This document shows, one piece after another, positions 44,496 to 53,495 of a DNA stretch of 64,000 bases. Every line of letters begins with the position of its first letter. The stretch's first letter is position 1. The DNA comes from Streptacidiphilus pinicola (GTDB lineage: Bacteria; Actinomycetota; Actinomycetes; Streptomycetales; Streptomycetaceae). A program made the position numbers and the translations under genes. Location: contig NZ_QKYN01000017.1 of the NCBI RefSeq assembly GCF_003258295.1, positions 1 through 64,000 of the forward strand. Direction: 5' to 3'. The notes under the pieces are model-generated. The model was not told where the DNA came from. It did not search any database and saw nothing but the letters and a program-made list of their open reading frames with translations.

Positions 44496-47108
44496 ATGAG
44501 CAGCCTCTTTGACGACATCCCCCTGCCCGGCCTGGATGCCCCCGCGCCCACTCCGCCACCCGCCGCGGACGAGCCCCCCTACGAGGGCGACTTCGGCCCT
44601 GCCTTCGGCGACGCGTACGGGGAGGCGGGCGGCTACGAGGAGGAGATCCCCAGCGGGCTCTTCCAGACCTTCGACCCGGCCGAGCCGGTGCCGGCGTCGT
44701 ACTACCGCAACGGGACGGCCCACCCGGTCATCGACGCCGAGACGCTGCTCGACGGGATGAACCCGCAGCAGCGCGAGGCCGTCGTGCACGCCGGTTCCCC
44801 GCTGCTCATCATCGCGGGCGCCGGCTCCGGCAAGACCCGGGTGCTCACCCACCGCATCGCCTACCTGCTGGCCGCGCGGCGGGTGCAGCCCGGCGAGATC
44901 CTGGCGATCACCTTCACCAACAAGGCCGCCGGGGAGATGCGCGAGCGCGTCGAGGCGCTGGTCGGTCCGCGGGCCAAGGCCATGTGGGTGTCCACCTTCC
45001 ACAGCGCCTGCGTCCGCATCCTGCGCCGGGAGAGCAAGCGGCTCGGCTTCACGTCGAGCTTCTCGATCTACGACGCGGCCGACTCGCAGCGCCTCATGGC
45101 GCTGTGCTGCCGCGACCTGGACCTCGACCCCAAGCAGTTCCCGCCGAAGTCCTTCAGCGCCAAGGTCTCCAACCTCAAGAACGAGCTCATCGACGAGGAG
45201 ACCTACGCGGCCAAGGCCGAGAACCCGATGGAGCGCAAGCTGGCCGAGGCCTACGCGCTCTACCAGCGGCGCCTGCGCGAGGCCAACGCGCTGGACTTCG
45301 ACGACATCATCATGACCACGGTCAACCTGCTCCAGGCCTTCCCGGACGCCGCCGAGCACTACCGTCGCCGGTTCCGGCACATCCTGGTCGACGAGTACCA
45401 GGACACCAACCACGCCCAGTACATGCTGGTTCGCGAACTCACCGGCGGCGCCAGCGGCCAGGGCCCGAAGATGACCGTCGACGGCGAGTTCGTGAACCCC
45501 GCCGAGGCGCAGCTGGCCGAGATCCCGCCCGCCGAACTCTGCGTGGTCGGTGACGCGGACCAGTCGATCTACGCCTTCCGCGGCGCGACGATCCGCAACA
45601 TCCTCGATTTCGAGGAGGACTACCCGAACGCCACCACGATCCTGCTGGAGCAGAACTACCGCTCCACGCAGACGATCCTGAGCGCGGCCAACTCGGTCAT
45701 CGAGCGCAACAGCAACCGGCGCAAGAAGAACCTGTGGACAGCCGGCGCCGAGGGCGTAAAGATCATCTCTTATGTCGCCGACGACGAGCACGGCGAGGCT
45801 CAGTTCGTGGCCGACGAGATAGACAAACTGAGCGACAAGGGCGAGGCCAAGCCGGGCGACGTCGCGGTCTTCTACCGCACCAACGCGCAGTCCCGTGTCT
45901 TCGAAGAGGTGTTCATCCGCGTCGGCCTGCCCTACAAGGTCGTCGGCGGGGTGCGCTTCTACGAGCGCAAGGAGGTCCGGGACGTCCTGGCCTACCTGCG
46001 GGTGCTGGCCAACCCGGAGGACGCGGTGCCGCTGCGCCGCATCCTGAACGTGCCCAAGCGCGGCATCGGCGAGCGGGCCGAGGCGATGATCGAAGCGCTG
46101 GCGAGCCGAGAGCGCATCTCCTTCCCGCAGGCGCTGCTGCGCGTGGACGAGGCGTACGGCATGGCCGCGCGCTCCGCCAACGCGGTGAAGAAGTTCAACG
46201 AGTTGATGGCCAAGCTGAGCGGCGTCGTCGAGTCGGGTGCCGGTCCCGCCGCGATCCTCGAGGCGGTGCTGGAGGAGACCGGCTACCTGGCCGAGCTCCA
46301 GGCCTCCACCGACCCGCAGGACGAGACGCGCGTCGAGAACCTGCAGGAACTCGCGGCCGTGGCCCTGGAGTTCGAGCAGGAGGAGCCGCTGGAGGGTCCC
46401 GACGGCGAGCCGGTCCAGACCGGCCTGCCCGGCTTCCTTGAGCGGGTCGCGCTCGTCGCCGACTCCGACCAGATCCCGGACGAGGACGGCGAGGGCAGGG
46501 GCGTCATCACGCTGATGACCCTGCACACCGCCAAGGGCCTGGAGTTCCCGGTGGTGTTCCTCACCGGCATGGAGGACGGCGTCTTCCCGCACATGCGGGC
46601 GATGAACAACACCAAGGAGCTGGAGGAGGAGCGCCGGCTCGCCTATGTCGGCCTCACCCGCGCCCGAGAACGGCTCTACCTCTCGCGCGCGGTGCTGCGC
46701 AGCGCCTGGGGCCAGCCCTCCTACAACCCCGCCTCCCGGTTCCTGGAGGAGATCCCGACGACGCTGGTCGACGAGCGCCGCACGGCTGCCGCGGCGATGC
46801 CGGGCGGCTACGGGAGTCGATCCGCCGCTTCCGGCTCGGGCTACGGCGGTGGCTCGGGCGCTGGAGGCGGGGCCGGGGCCGGTCGACGTTCCTCGCCGGC
46901 GGCGGGCTGGGGCAAGAGCAAGGGCCGGGTCAACGACCGGCCGATGATCACCTTGGCCGTGGGGGACCGCGTCACCCACGACCGCTTCGGACTGGGCACC
47001 GTGGTCTCCGTCGCCGGCCCGGCGGACGACGCCAAGGCGACGATCGACTTCGGCGCCGAGGGCACCAAGCAGCTGCTGCTGCGCTACGCGCCGGTCGAGA
47101 AGCTGTAG
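44496..47108 (+). CDS. pcrA: ATP-dependent 3'-5' DNA helicase PcrA/UvrD
   Basis: 870-residue superfamily 1A helicase for repair and replication restart. Motifs: NPQQREAVV (Q motif), GAGSGKTRVLTHR, AITFTNKAAGEMRER, DEYQDTN, VVGDADQSIYAFRGA, QNYRSTQTIL, TLHTAKGLEFPVVFL and VGLTRARERLYLS. A 90-residue acidic N-terminus precedes the core, and the C-terminus has a Gly/Ser-rich linker then a Tudor-like end (VGDRVTHDRFGLGTVVS...) typical of PcrA that contacts RNA polymerase. ATG 44496 lies about nine bases after TAGACT, so the message may be nearly leaderless. Confidence 0.95.
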   Translation: MSSLFDDIPLPGLDAPAPTPPPAADEPPYEGDFGPAFGDAYGEAGGYEEEIPSGLFQTFDPAEPVPASYYRNGTAHPVIDAETLLDGMNPQQREAVVHAGSPLLIIAGAGSGKTRVLTHRIAYLLAARRVQPGEILAITFTNKAAGEMRERVEALVGPRAKAMWVSTFHSACVRILRRESKRLGFTSSFSIYDAADSQRLMALCCRDLDLDPKQFPPKSFSAKVSNLKNELIDEETYAAKAENPMERKLAEAYALYQRRLREANALDFDDIIMTTVNLLQAFPDAAEHYRRRFRHILVDEYQDTNHAQYMLVRELTGGASGQGPKMTVDGEFVNPAEAQLAEIPPAELCVVGDADQSIYAFRGATIRNILDFEEDYPNATTILLEQNYRSTQTILSAANSVIERNSNRRKKNLWTAGAEGVKIISYVADDEHGEAQFVADEIDKLSDKGEAKPGDVAVFYRTNAQSRVFEEVFIRVGLPYKVVGGVRFYERKEVRDVLAYLRVLANPEDAVPLRRILNVPKRGIGERAEAMIEALASRERISFPQALLRVDEAYGMAARSANAVKKFNELMAKLSGVVESGAGPAAILEAVLEETGYLAELQASTDPQDETRVENLQELAAVALEFEQEEPLEGPDGEPVQTGLPGFLERVALVADSDQIPDEDGEGRGVITLMTLHTAKGLEFPVVFLTGMEDGVFPHMRAMNNTKELEEERRLAYVGLTRARERLYLSRAVLRSAWGQPSYNPASRFLEEIPTTLVDERRTAAAAMPGGYGSRSAASGSGYGGGSGAGGGAGAGRRSSPAAGWGKSKGRVNDRPMITLAVGDRVTHDRFGLGTVVSVAGPADDAKATIDFGAEGTKQLLLRYAPVEKL

Positions 47109-47139
47109 CGCCGACTGGGGCCGGGGCCGGTGGACGCGC

Positions 47140-48441
47140 TCAGCGCGGGTCCAGGCCCCGGGCCAGCAGCCACGGCAGCGGGTCGACGGCAGGGCCCCCG
47201 TCGGGGTGCACCTCGAAGTGGAGGTGCGGACCCGTGGAGTTCCCGGTGTCGCCGGAGTAGGCGATTATGTCGCCGACCTTCACGTGCCCACTGCGCACGC
47301 GGTACGAGCTGAGGTGGCAGTACCAGGTGACCGTGCCGTCGGGCGCGGTCAGCTTCACCATGTAGCCGTAGAAGGGGTTCCACTCCGTCGTCACCGTCCC
47401 GCCCGTGACGGCGTGTACGGGCGTGCCCTCGGGGACAGGGAAGTCGATCCCGGTGTGCAGCTGCATCCAGTGCGTGCCGGCCTGCCCGAACAGGGCGCTC
47501 AGGCCGGAGTGGAACGAGATCGGCAGGACGAAGCGTGGTGCCTCGGCCGCGGCCTTGCGGGCGGCGGCCTCGCGCAACTGCAGGGCGGTGCGAGCCTTGT
47601 CGCGGGCCGCGCGCTGGGCGGCGTCGCGCGCCTCCGAGGTGGCCAGCGCCTGCGCCTTGGCCTGGGCGGCGGCTTCGGTCCTGGATGAGGAGGCTGCCGT
47701 CGTGTCGTGGTGGTGCGCGCGCAGCGGACCGATGGTCGCGGCGGCGGCGCCGGCGACCCCGATTACCGCGATGGACGGGACCGCGATGGTCAGCACCGCC
47801 GAGCGGCGCCGCGCGCCGCGCCGTCGGCCGGCGCGCCCGCCGGGACAGACCTCGTCCGGCTGCGGCGCCTCGGGGTCGTCGAAGGCCACGTCGCCAGGGT
47901 CCGTGTGGTCCTCGGGGCCGTCCGTCCTTCCGAATCCCTCGACCGGCAGGGCGTCCGCTTCGTCGAACCGGGTCAGTGGTGCCGTCTCGGCGTAGCTCCA
48001 GGAGTCGGCGAGCGCGCTCGTGAACGAGACGTCGGCGACGGTGTCATAGGCGCTGTAGTCCGGCTGGGCGGGGTGCGGCGGATAACCGTGCTGGGCCTCG
48101 TAACCGTGGTAAGCGCCGTGGTCGACGTGGCCCGGGTAGCCCTCGAACGTGGTGACCAGGGTCGGCTCGTGGTACGCCGCGTAGTAGTCGGGCTGGGCGG
48201 CGTAACCCGCGTCGTGGTACCCGCCGTGTCCGTATCCGTACTGCTGCCCGTAGCCCTGCGGCTGTTGGTGTCCGTACTGCTGGGCGTAGCCGTACTCTTG
48301 TGGGTGGCCGTGCTGCGCGCGGCCCGCGTACGGATCCGGGTGGCTTCCGTCCGGGTAGGTCCCGTAGGGCGCGTACGGCTGGTGGTTGTAGTCGGGGTGA
48401 ACCAGTGCCTGCTGGCCGTACCAACTGGTGTCAGCGGTCAC
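47140..48441 (-). CDS. membrane-anchored M23 metallopeptidase
   Basis: 433 residues. The C-terminal lysostaphin-like zinc peptidase (about 310-425) has HxxxD (His329, Asp333 in HTGIDFP) and HxH (His406, His408 in GPHLHFEV) and cleaves peptidoglycan cross-bridges. Before it are an Ala/Arg/Glu coiled-coil (about 255-305) and one membrane helix (about 214-238). The first 200 residues are a cytoplasmic low-complexity region rich in Tyr, His, Gln, Gly and Pro (YGYAQQYGHQQPQGYGQQYG), unusual for the family. ATG 48441 follows GATAGGATCC. Convergent with pcrA. Confidence 0.9.
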   Translation of the reverse strand: MTADTSWYGQQALVHPDYNHQPYAPYGTYPDGSHPDPYAGRAQHGHPQEYGYAQQYGHQQPQGYGQQYGYGHGGYHDAGYAAQPDYYAAYHEPTLVTTFEGYPGHVDHGAYHGYEAQHGYPPHPAQPDYSAYDTVADVSFTSALADSWSYAETAPLTRFDEADALPVEGFGRTDGPEDHTDPGDVAFDDPEAPQPDEVCPGGRAGRRRGARRRSAVLTIAVPSIAVIGVAGAAAATIGPLRAHHHDTTAASSSRTEAAAQAKAQALATSEARDAAQRAARDKARTALQLREAAARKAAAEAPRFVLPISFHSGLSALFGQAGTHWMQLHTGIDFPVPEGTPVHAVTGGTVTTEWNPFYGYMVKLTAPDGTVTWYCHLSSYRVRSGHVKVGDIIAYSGDTGNSTGPHLHFEVHPDGGPAVDPLPWLLARGLDPR

Positions 48442-48549
48442 GGGATCCTATCCACCTCGACAGCGGGAAAGTGACCGTGACTGTATCCCTCTGGGTGGAG
48501 CTTGAACAAGGGATCCGACTCTTTGTCGCCCGCCTGGCGAATTGCCCGA

Positions 48550-49347
48550 TCAAGCGATCTGACTACTGGTCATATCGCTTTCGGCAATCGGATCTTGAGT
48601 TTGTGCGAGCCATTCGCGAACCCGTGCGAGCACTTCGCCGTGGATCGGAAGGGAGAGGTGGCCTGCATTCCGGATCAGCAGATTCTCTGCATGAAGATCC
48701 GGATGGTTCAGCGTGGCGTTGCGCGGCGGCAGGATCAATGGGTCCAAATCACCTGAGATGCACAGGAAATGCGTATAGCAGCCCGGCGCGGGCCTGTTCA
48801 GCTCGGCCAGTACCTCGCTGTTCGGGCGCAGTTGTCGCACGATCGGTAACGGGTGCAGCAGCCGGGCCGTCTCGGTGCCCTGGTGCGGGGTGGCCAGCGT
48901 GACGACGCGTGGGACCAGTGCGCCGCCGCCCAGTCGCTGCACGTAGTAGCGGGCGATGACGCCGCCCAGGCTGTGGCCGATGATCGTCACCGGGTCGCCG
49001 TCGTAGACGCGGTGCAGGCGCTCGACGTGGCGGCCGAGGAGAACCGCCGCGCGCGGTATGTCGAGGCTGAACGGACTGTAGTTCACCGCGTGGACATGGT
49101 CCCACCCGTGGACGAGCAGGCTGTTTCGGAGCACCGTGAAGACGGCCCGGTTGTCGAAGAGTCCGTGGATCAGCAGTACCGGTCTGTGCCCGGAACCTGA
49201 CGGGTGCGCGCAGTGCAGATCGTCGCGGGAGGGGCGTCGCTCCGGCGCGATGCCGCCCGGGTAGAGCAGCAGATGGCCGGTGAGGGCGGCCCCCTCGAGA
49301 CCGACGCCGCGGGCGAGTGCGGCGGCACGACAGAACGGGATGCTCAC
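48550..49347 (-). CDS. lipase-like alpha/beta hydrolase
   Basis: 265 residues. Oxyanion motif RPVLLIHGLFDN, nucleophile elbow GHSLGGVIARYY, acid in SGDLDPLI and His in AGHLSLP: the layout of bacterial triacylglycerol lipases and esterases (class 2-like). The start GTG 49347 follows GGGAGGTGGGAG; the N-terminal segment is weakly hydrophobic and no clear signal peptide is seen. Substrate unknown. It is divergent from icmB with a 316-bp region between. Confidence 0.85.
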   Translation of the reverse strand: MSIPFCRAAALARGVGLEGAALTGHLLLYPGGIAPERRPSRDDLHCAHPSGSGHRPVLLIHGLFDNRAVFTVLRNSLLVHGWDHVHAVNYSPFSLDIPRAAVLLGRHVERLHRVYDGDPVTIIGHSLGGVIARYYVQRLGGGALVPRVVTLATPHQGTETARLLHPLPIVRQLRPNSEVLAELNRPAPGCYTHFLCISGDLDPLILPPRNATLNHPDLHAENLLIRNAGHLSLPIHGEVLARVREWLAQTQDPIAESDMTSSQIA

Positions 49348-49663
49348 GGCTCCCACCTCCCCCTTGGTGCGGGCCCCGCGCGCGGCGAACGACGGACACA
49401 AGGGTGTGAAGAAGAGGCCCGGGTGACAAGAAGGGTCCCCGGGACGGGTGCAGACTGGCTTGAGAACCGGTGGCGAGCCGGCAGGCGAACGAGCGGAAGA
49501 CGAGCGGCGAACGGGTGGGAGAACGCGCGAATCGATGTGATTCTCCCCTCGCTTGGGTCGCCGAAACGGCGTTTGGGGCCTGCTGGCGATAACGTTCCAC
49601 CACCGGGTGGTAACGCCCGTTAACGCAAGCGCTGCAAGGACGCAGAAACGCAGGAGGCAGAAG
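49348..49663. promoter_or_regulatory. lipase-icmB divergent region
   Basis: 316 bp without a gene. It holds ACCACCGGGTGGT (49599-49611), an odd-centred perfect palindrome, overlapping TAACG-CC-CGTTA (49611-49622), and GATAACGTTCC (49588-49598), an 11-mer also found before shbA. These lie 40-75 bp before icmB and look like operators. Confidence 0.5.
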
Positions 49664-50077
49664 ATGGGCGTGTCCGGCCCGATCCGCGTTGTGGTGGCCA
49701 AGCCCGGGCTCGACGGTCATGACCGCGGTGCCAAGGTGATCGCGCGGGCCCTGCGCGACGCCGGCATGGAGGTCATCTACACCGGCCTGCACCAGACCCC
49801 GGAGCAGATCGTGGACACCGCGATCCAGGAGGACGCCGACGGTATCGGCCTGTCCATCCTCTCCGGTGCACACATGACGCTCTGCGCCAAGATCGTCGAG
49901 CTGCTGCGTGAGCGCGACGCGGAGGACATCGTCGTCTTCGGCGGCGGCATCATCCCCGACGACGACATCCCAGAGCTCAAGGCGCTCGGCGTGGCCGAGA
50001 TCTTCACCCCGGGCACGCCGACGCACGCCGTCGTCAGCTGGGTCGAGTCCCACCTGCGCGCGGGCGCGACGGCCTGA
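49664..50077 (+). CDS. icmB: isobutyryl-CoA mutase small subunit IcmB
   Basis: 137-residue coenzyme-B12-binding subunit of isobutyryl-CoA mutase, which interconverts isobutyryl-CoA and n-butyryl-CoA. The Rossmann B12 fold has the base-off signature DGHDRG (His ligand to cobalt), SILSGAH and FGGGIIP. AGGAGG precedes ATG 49664. The large subunit icmA is not adjacent, which is normal for Streptomyces. The next genes form the DUF5691/SWIM/MoxR cluster; a functional link is only positional. Confidence 0.92.
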   Translation: MGVSGPIRVVVAKPGLDGHDRGAKVIARALRDAGMEVIYTGLHQTPEQIVDTAIQEDADGIGLSILSGAHMTLCAKIVELLRERDAEDIVVFGGGIIPDDDIPELKALGVAEIFTPGTPTHAVVSWVESHLRAGATA

Positions 50078-50140
50078 CCCGAGCGTCCCACGGAGCCACA
50101 GTCGTAGCTCCGGTTGCAGCCGCAGTTGGGCGCGGGCGGC

Positions 50141-51688
50141 TCAGTCCTGCGCCAGCTCGGCGAGCATCGCCGCGCGCGTACGCAGCGTGTCGGCGAGCCG
50201 GGTGAGGACCTCCGCCCAGGCGGAGGACGCCTCGCCGGCCAGAGCGTCGATCCGGGCCGCTGCCGCGAAGGGCAGGCAGCGCTCGGCGACGCCCAGCACC
50301 CCGCTGTGGCTCCACGGATAGGAACCGGTGCCGGCGGCTTGGGCCAAGGCGCCCAGCACCGCGCCGGAGAGGTCCTCCGGCCAGGGCGCCGGGCAGGTCA
50401 CCAGCAGCTGGAACGCCTCGGCGAGCCCGTGCTCCGCCACGAACCGGGCCGTCCACGACGCCCGCTCCGTGGCGGGCAGCACGGAGAGCAGGCGCGACGG
50501 CGCGCCGCCCGATGCGGCCCGCGCGTTCTCCTCCCCGCGCCGCTCGGCCAGGAGCGCCCGCGCCCAGGCGGCGTCGTGCTGGCGCACGGCGGCCCGTGCC
50601 CAGGCCTCGCGCAGTTCGTCGGCCCAGGCCGGGGTGACGGCGCGGCCCAGCACCCGGGTGGGTGCGTCCGCTCCGTCTGCGGCGTTCGCGTCTCCCGAGG
50701 AGCCGGCCAGCTCCACCCAGCACGACAGCGGCGTCGCCGCGACGATCTCCCCGAGCCAGAAGGCCCGGTCGCCGCGCCCCGTCGGCGAGGTGGCGGCGAT
50801 GCCGTCACGCTGCATGGCCGCGTCGCAGCTGTCGGGCGGCTCGACGAGCAGCCCGCCGTCCTCGGTGACCCTGACCGCCTGCCGGGCACGATCGGCCATC
50901 CGCGCGGCGAGTGCGGACCCGGGAAGCGTGGAGAGCAGCTCGGCAGCGGTGGCCCGGACGTTCTTGGCCCGGTCCCTGAGCGCCGCCTCCAGGAACGGCT
51001 CGTCGTCAAGGTTCAGCCCCTCCTGCAGGGCGTCCAGGAAGAGCAGGCGGTCCTCCGCGCGCTCGCTGCTCCAGGTGGAGTGCAGCAGCGCCAGGCCGGC
51101 CGCGGGATCGCGGCGTCGGAGCCGGGTGAGGTGGGTGACCCGTTCGGCGAAGAGGCCCTCCTGCCAGACGGCGTCCGCCCCACCCGTGGGCCCGGCTGCC
51201 GAGTCCGCCCCCGCCGGGTGCGGCTCGGTGGGGCTCTCCTCGAGCGGGACGCGGAGCGCGTAGCGCCAGTCGGGATTGAGGGCCGCGAGCCAGTGGCCGC
51301 GCGGTCCGGCGAAGGCCACGGCGTCGCCGCGCAGATCACTGCGCTGGCGGGCGGCGTCGAGCAGCGCGGGCAGCAGCTCCGGAGGCGCGGCGAAGCCGCG
51401 GCCGCGTGCGGTGGCCAGCCACTGGGGCAGTAGTTCGCTGCTGTTCTCCGCGAGCAGCGCGGCCAGCCGCCGGACCGCCGGCGCGGGAAGCGCGGCGCGC
51501 TCGTCGAACGGCGCGGGCGCGGGTAGCTCCGGTGCGGGGGCGGGTCGCAGCCCGGCGCGCCGGGCGACCGTCGCCAGGGCGGCGTGGTCGAGCAGACCGG
51601 GACTCGGCCGGCGGTTGGTGCCGAGCAGCGCGTCCTCGACGAGGTCGGTCCAGGATCCGGCCGGCCTGGTGTCAGCAGTCGTGGTCAC
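50141..51688 (-). CDS. DUF5691 family protein
   Basis: 515 residues, no signal peptide or membrane helix. The N-terminus WTDLVEDALLGTNRRPS is the family mark. The middle is helical with HEAT-like segments (LFLDALQEGLNLDDEPFLEA, RATAAELLSTLPG), then a Trp/Cys-containing part (SPTGRGDRAFWLGEIVAATP, LSCWVELAG). Molecular role unknown; HEAT-like repeats would suit a protein-protein scaffold. It lies downstream of the SWIM gene on the same strand and belongs to the MoxR/DUF5682/VWA neighbourhood. A 227-bp gap before it may hold its own promoter. Function is not known. Confidence 0.85.
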   Translation of the reverse strand: MTTTADTRPAGSWTDLVEDALLGTNRRPSPGLLDHAALATVARRAGLRPAPAPELPAPAPFDERAALPAPAVRRLAALLAENSSELLPQWLATARGRGFAAPPELLPALLDAARQRSDLRGDAVAFAGPRGHWLAALNPDWRYALRVPLEESPTEPHPAGADSAAGPTGGADAVWQEGLFAERVTHLTRLRRRDPAAGLALLHSTWSSERAEDRLLFLDALQEGLNLDDEPFLEAALRDRAKNVRATAAELLSTLPGSALAARMADRARQAVRVTEDGGLLVEPPDSCDAAMQRDGIAATSPTGRGDRAFWLGEIVAATPLSCWVELAGSSGDANAADGADAPTRVLGRAVTPAWADELREAWARAAVRQHDAAWARALLAERRGEENARAASGGAPSRLLSVLPATERASWTARFVAEHGLAEAFQLLVTCPAPWPEDLSGAVLGALAQAAGTGSYPWSHSGVLGVAERCLPFAAAARIDALAGEASSAWAEVLTRLADTLRTRAAMLAELAQD

Positions 51689-51915
51689 TGCGGTCCTTTC
51701 AGAGAGGAGAGAGCTCGCCGCGCTGACGCGGGCCGGTGGCCGGCGTGCGTGGTCAGCGGGTGCGGTCCGTGAGCTCGGTCAGTGAGCGCGGTCGGCCATG
51801 TGGGTCGGCCGGGCGGCTCGGCCGGGCGGGTTGGGCGCGCGCGGCTCGGGGGTGGTGCCGCAGCAGCGACGTGACCCGCCGAGACACGCCGGAGGGGACG
51901 CCGCAACCCGCGCCG

Positions 51916-53274
51916 TCACAGTGTCAGCGGACCGTTGTCCGTCCAGCAGGTGACGGCGTGGAAGCCGCGGTGGCCGCACTCACCGAAGACGGTGAGCGGC
52001 CTGCCCGTCGAGGCGGCCAGCAAGCGCCACGGCGAGGGGGTGAACAGCGGCACGGCGCCCGTGGCGTCGACGAGCTGCCAGCCGTGGTCGGTGGGCACGG
52101 GGGTGGCCTCGGTGATGACGGCGGGCCAGGAATCGAGCCACGGGTCGTCGCCGAGAGCGGCCGCGTAGGAGCCCAGCGCCGCGTCGACGGAGCCGCCCGC
52201 CGGGTGTGGTGCGGAGGGCGCCGCAGGGGCCGCGTGGCGCGGGCCGAGAGCCGCGCGCAGGGCCGGGGCCGTGGGATGGAAGGCCAGCTCGGCGTCCAGC
52301 TCCAGGCCGGTGGGCAGGGACAGCTCCGGCGCGACGCCCGGCCGGCCGAAGGAGAGCAGCAGCGCGTCCCGACCGGACTGAGTGCCCCGCAGCCAGAGGC
52401 GACGCGTCGTCAGACGGTCGTCGGAGGTGTCCCGGGAGCCGAGGACGAGCCAGCGGTCGCGGACCAACGGGCCGGTGCGCAGGACTTCGGCGTTGTCGAC
52501 GGTGAAGCCCACACGGGAGCGGACGGTGGCCGCGAGCGGTGCGGGGAGGGCGTCGCGGCCCTGGTAGCCGGTGGCGAGGAGGTGGAGCATCGCGTACTCC
52601 TCCAGCAGGCGGGTGGGCCACTGCGCGCCGGAGGCCGGAAGCGCGCCCAGATCGCGGGCGCGGGAGGCGAGCCCGGGTGCCTGGGCGTCGACCATTCGGG
52701 CCGCGACGCCGTCCCAGAAGGCGTAGCCGCGCGATGGGGCCTCGGCGAGGCCGCCGCGCAGCTGGTCGGCGAGGCGGGCCAGCAACTCCTCGGCGCCGGA
52801 GGCGACTCGGGCCTCACGCCGCTGGCGCCTGGCCGCTGCGGCCGCCTCGTCCCGCGGCCCGGCCTGCGACGAGCCGGCGTCGTCTCCTGGTGCTGCGCCT
52901 CCTGATGCCGCGTCGCCGGGCATGTCGGCGCTCGCTCGTTCGGCACGCCTGCGCCGCCCCGACAGCCAGGACTCGGCCCACTCCGGCGCGCCGGCGCCGG
53001 TCAGGGTGTCGGCGGACCAGAGCAGCAGCAGACCGAGAGCGTGCTTGCAGGGGAACTTCCGGCTGGGGCAGGAGCAGTGGTACGCGGGCCCGTCCAGGGC
53101 GACGACCGTCTGGTACGGGCGGGACCCGCTGCCTTTGCACGCGCCCCAGACCGCCTCGGCGCTCGCGCCCGTGCCCGACCAGGGATCGGGCCTGCCGAGC
53201 TTGGCCGCGGCCTTCTGTGAGGAGGCGTCAGGAGCGAGGGAGAGAACGTGATCGGTAGTCCAGCGATCGTTCAT
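51916..53274 (-). CDS. SWIM zinc-finger protein
   Basis: 452 residues. A SWIM zinc finger, Cys67-x-Cys69-x6-Cys76-x-His78 (YHCSCPSRKFPCKHALGLLL), sits near the N-terminus after a start typical of the family (MNDRWTTDHVLSLAPDASSQ). A charged low-complexity linker (about 110-165) leads to a long helical region and a C-terminal beta-rich part with several Trp residues. SWIM fingers bind DNA or proteins. ATG 53274 is preferred over the ORF start at 53337. It is the first minus-strand gene of the cluster and is divergent from the MoxR-like ATPase with 221 bp between. Confidence 0.9.
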   Translation of the reverse strand: MNDRWTTDHVLSLAPDASSQKAAAKLGRPDPWSGTGASAEAVWGACKGSGSRPYQTVVALDGPAYHCSCPSRKFPCKHALGLLLLWSADTLTGAGAPEWAESWLSGRRRRAERASADMPGDAASGGAAPGDDAGSSQAGPRDEAAAAARRQRREARVASGAEELLARLADQLRGGLAEAPSRGYAFWDGVAARMVDAQAPGLASRARDLGALPASGAQWPTRLLEEYAMLHLLATGYQGRDALPAPLAATVRSRVGFTVDNAEVLRTGPLVRDRWLVLGSRDTSDDRLTTRRLWLRGTQSGRDALLLSFGRPGVAPELSLPTGLELDAELAFHPTAPALRAALGPRHAAPAAPSAPHPAGGSVDAALGSYAAALGDDPWLDSWPAVITEATPVPTDHGWQLVDATGAVPLFTPSPWRLLAASTGRPLTVFGECGHRGFHAVTCWTDNGPLTL

Positions 53275-53297
53275 GCACTCGACGTTAGAGGGGCCCA

Positions 53298-53356
53298 CTG
53301 ACAACCCGCCGAGCCGTCCACGGGCTGGGTTGTCCACAGGCCGGCGCGATTGTCAG
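53298..53356. promoter_or_regulatory. clustered operator-like repeats, SWIM/MoxR divergent region
   Basis: GACAACCC (53300-53307) is inverted at GGGTTGTC (53327-53334) with AGCC/GGCT inside, giving 12 paired bases with a four-base bulge. CTGACAA (53298-53304) recurs inverted as TTGTCAG at 53350-53356. Three TTGTC half-sites in 59 bp suggest one regulator for both arms of the cluster. Confidence 0.5.
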
Positions 53357-53495
53357 ACCCAGGGTGCAGAGTTGTTCTCGCAGGCGGCGCTTCGCACAGC
53401 GAGCGCCCTTCCAATGCCTTTGACCTGCTCACTTTCCTTCTGTCGCTTCCTGTCGCCCTTTCGACGCCCTGGTGCCTCTCTCTTCGAGGAGAAGT

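Noticed and set aside
44481-46979. 832-codon minus-strand frame
   Set aside because: Antisense to pcrA; typical high-GC shadow.
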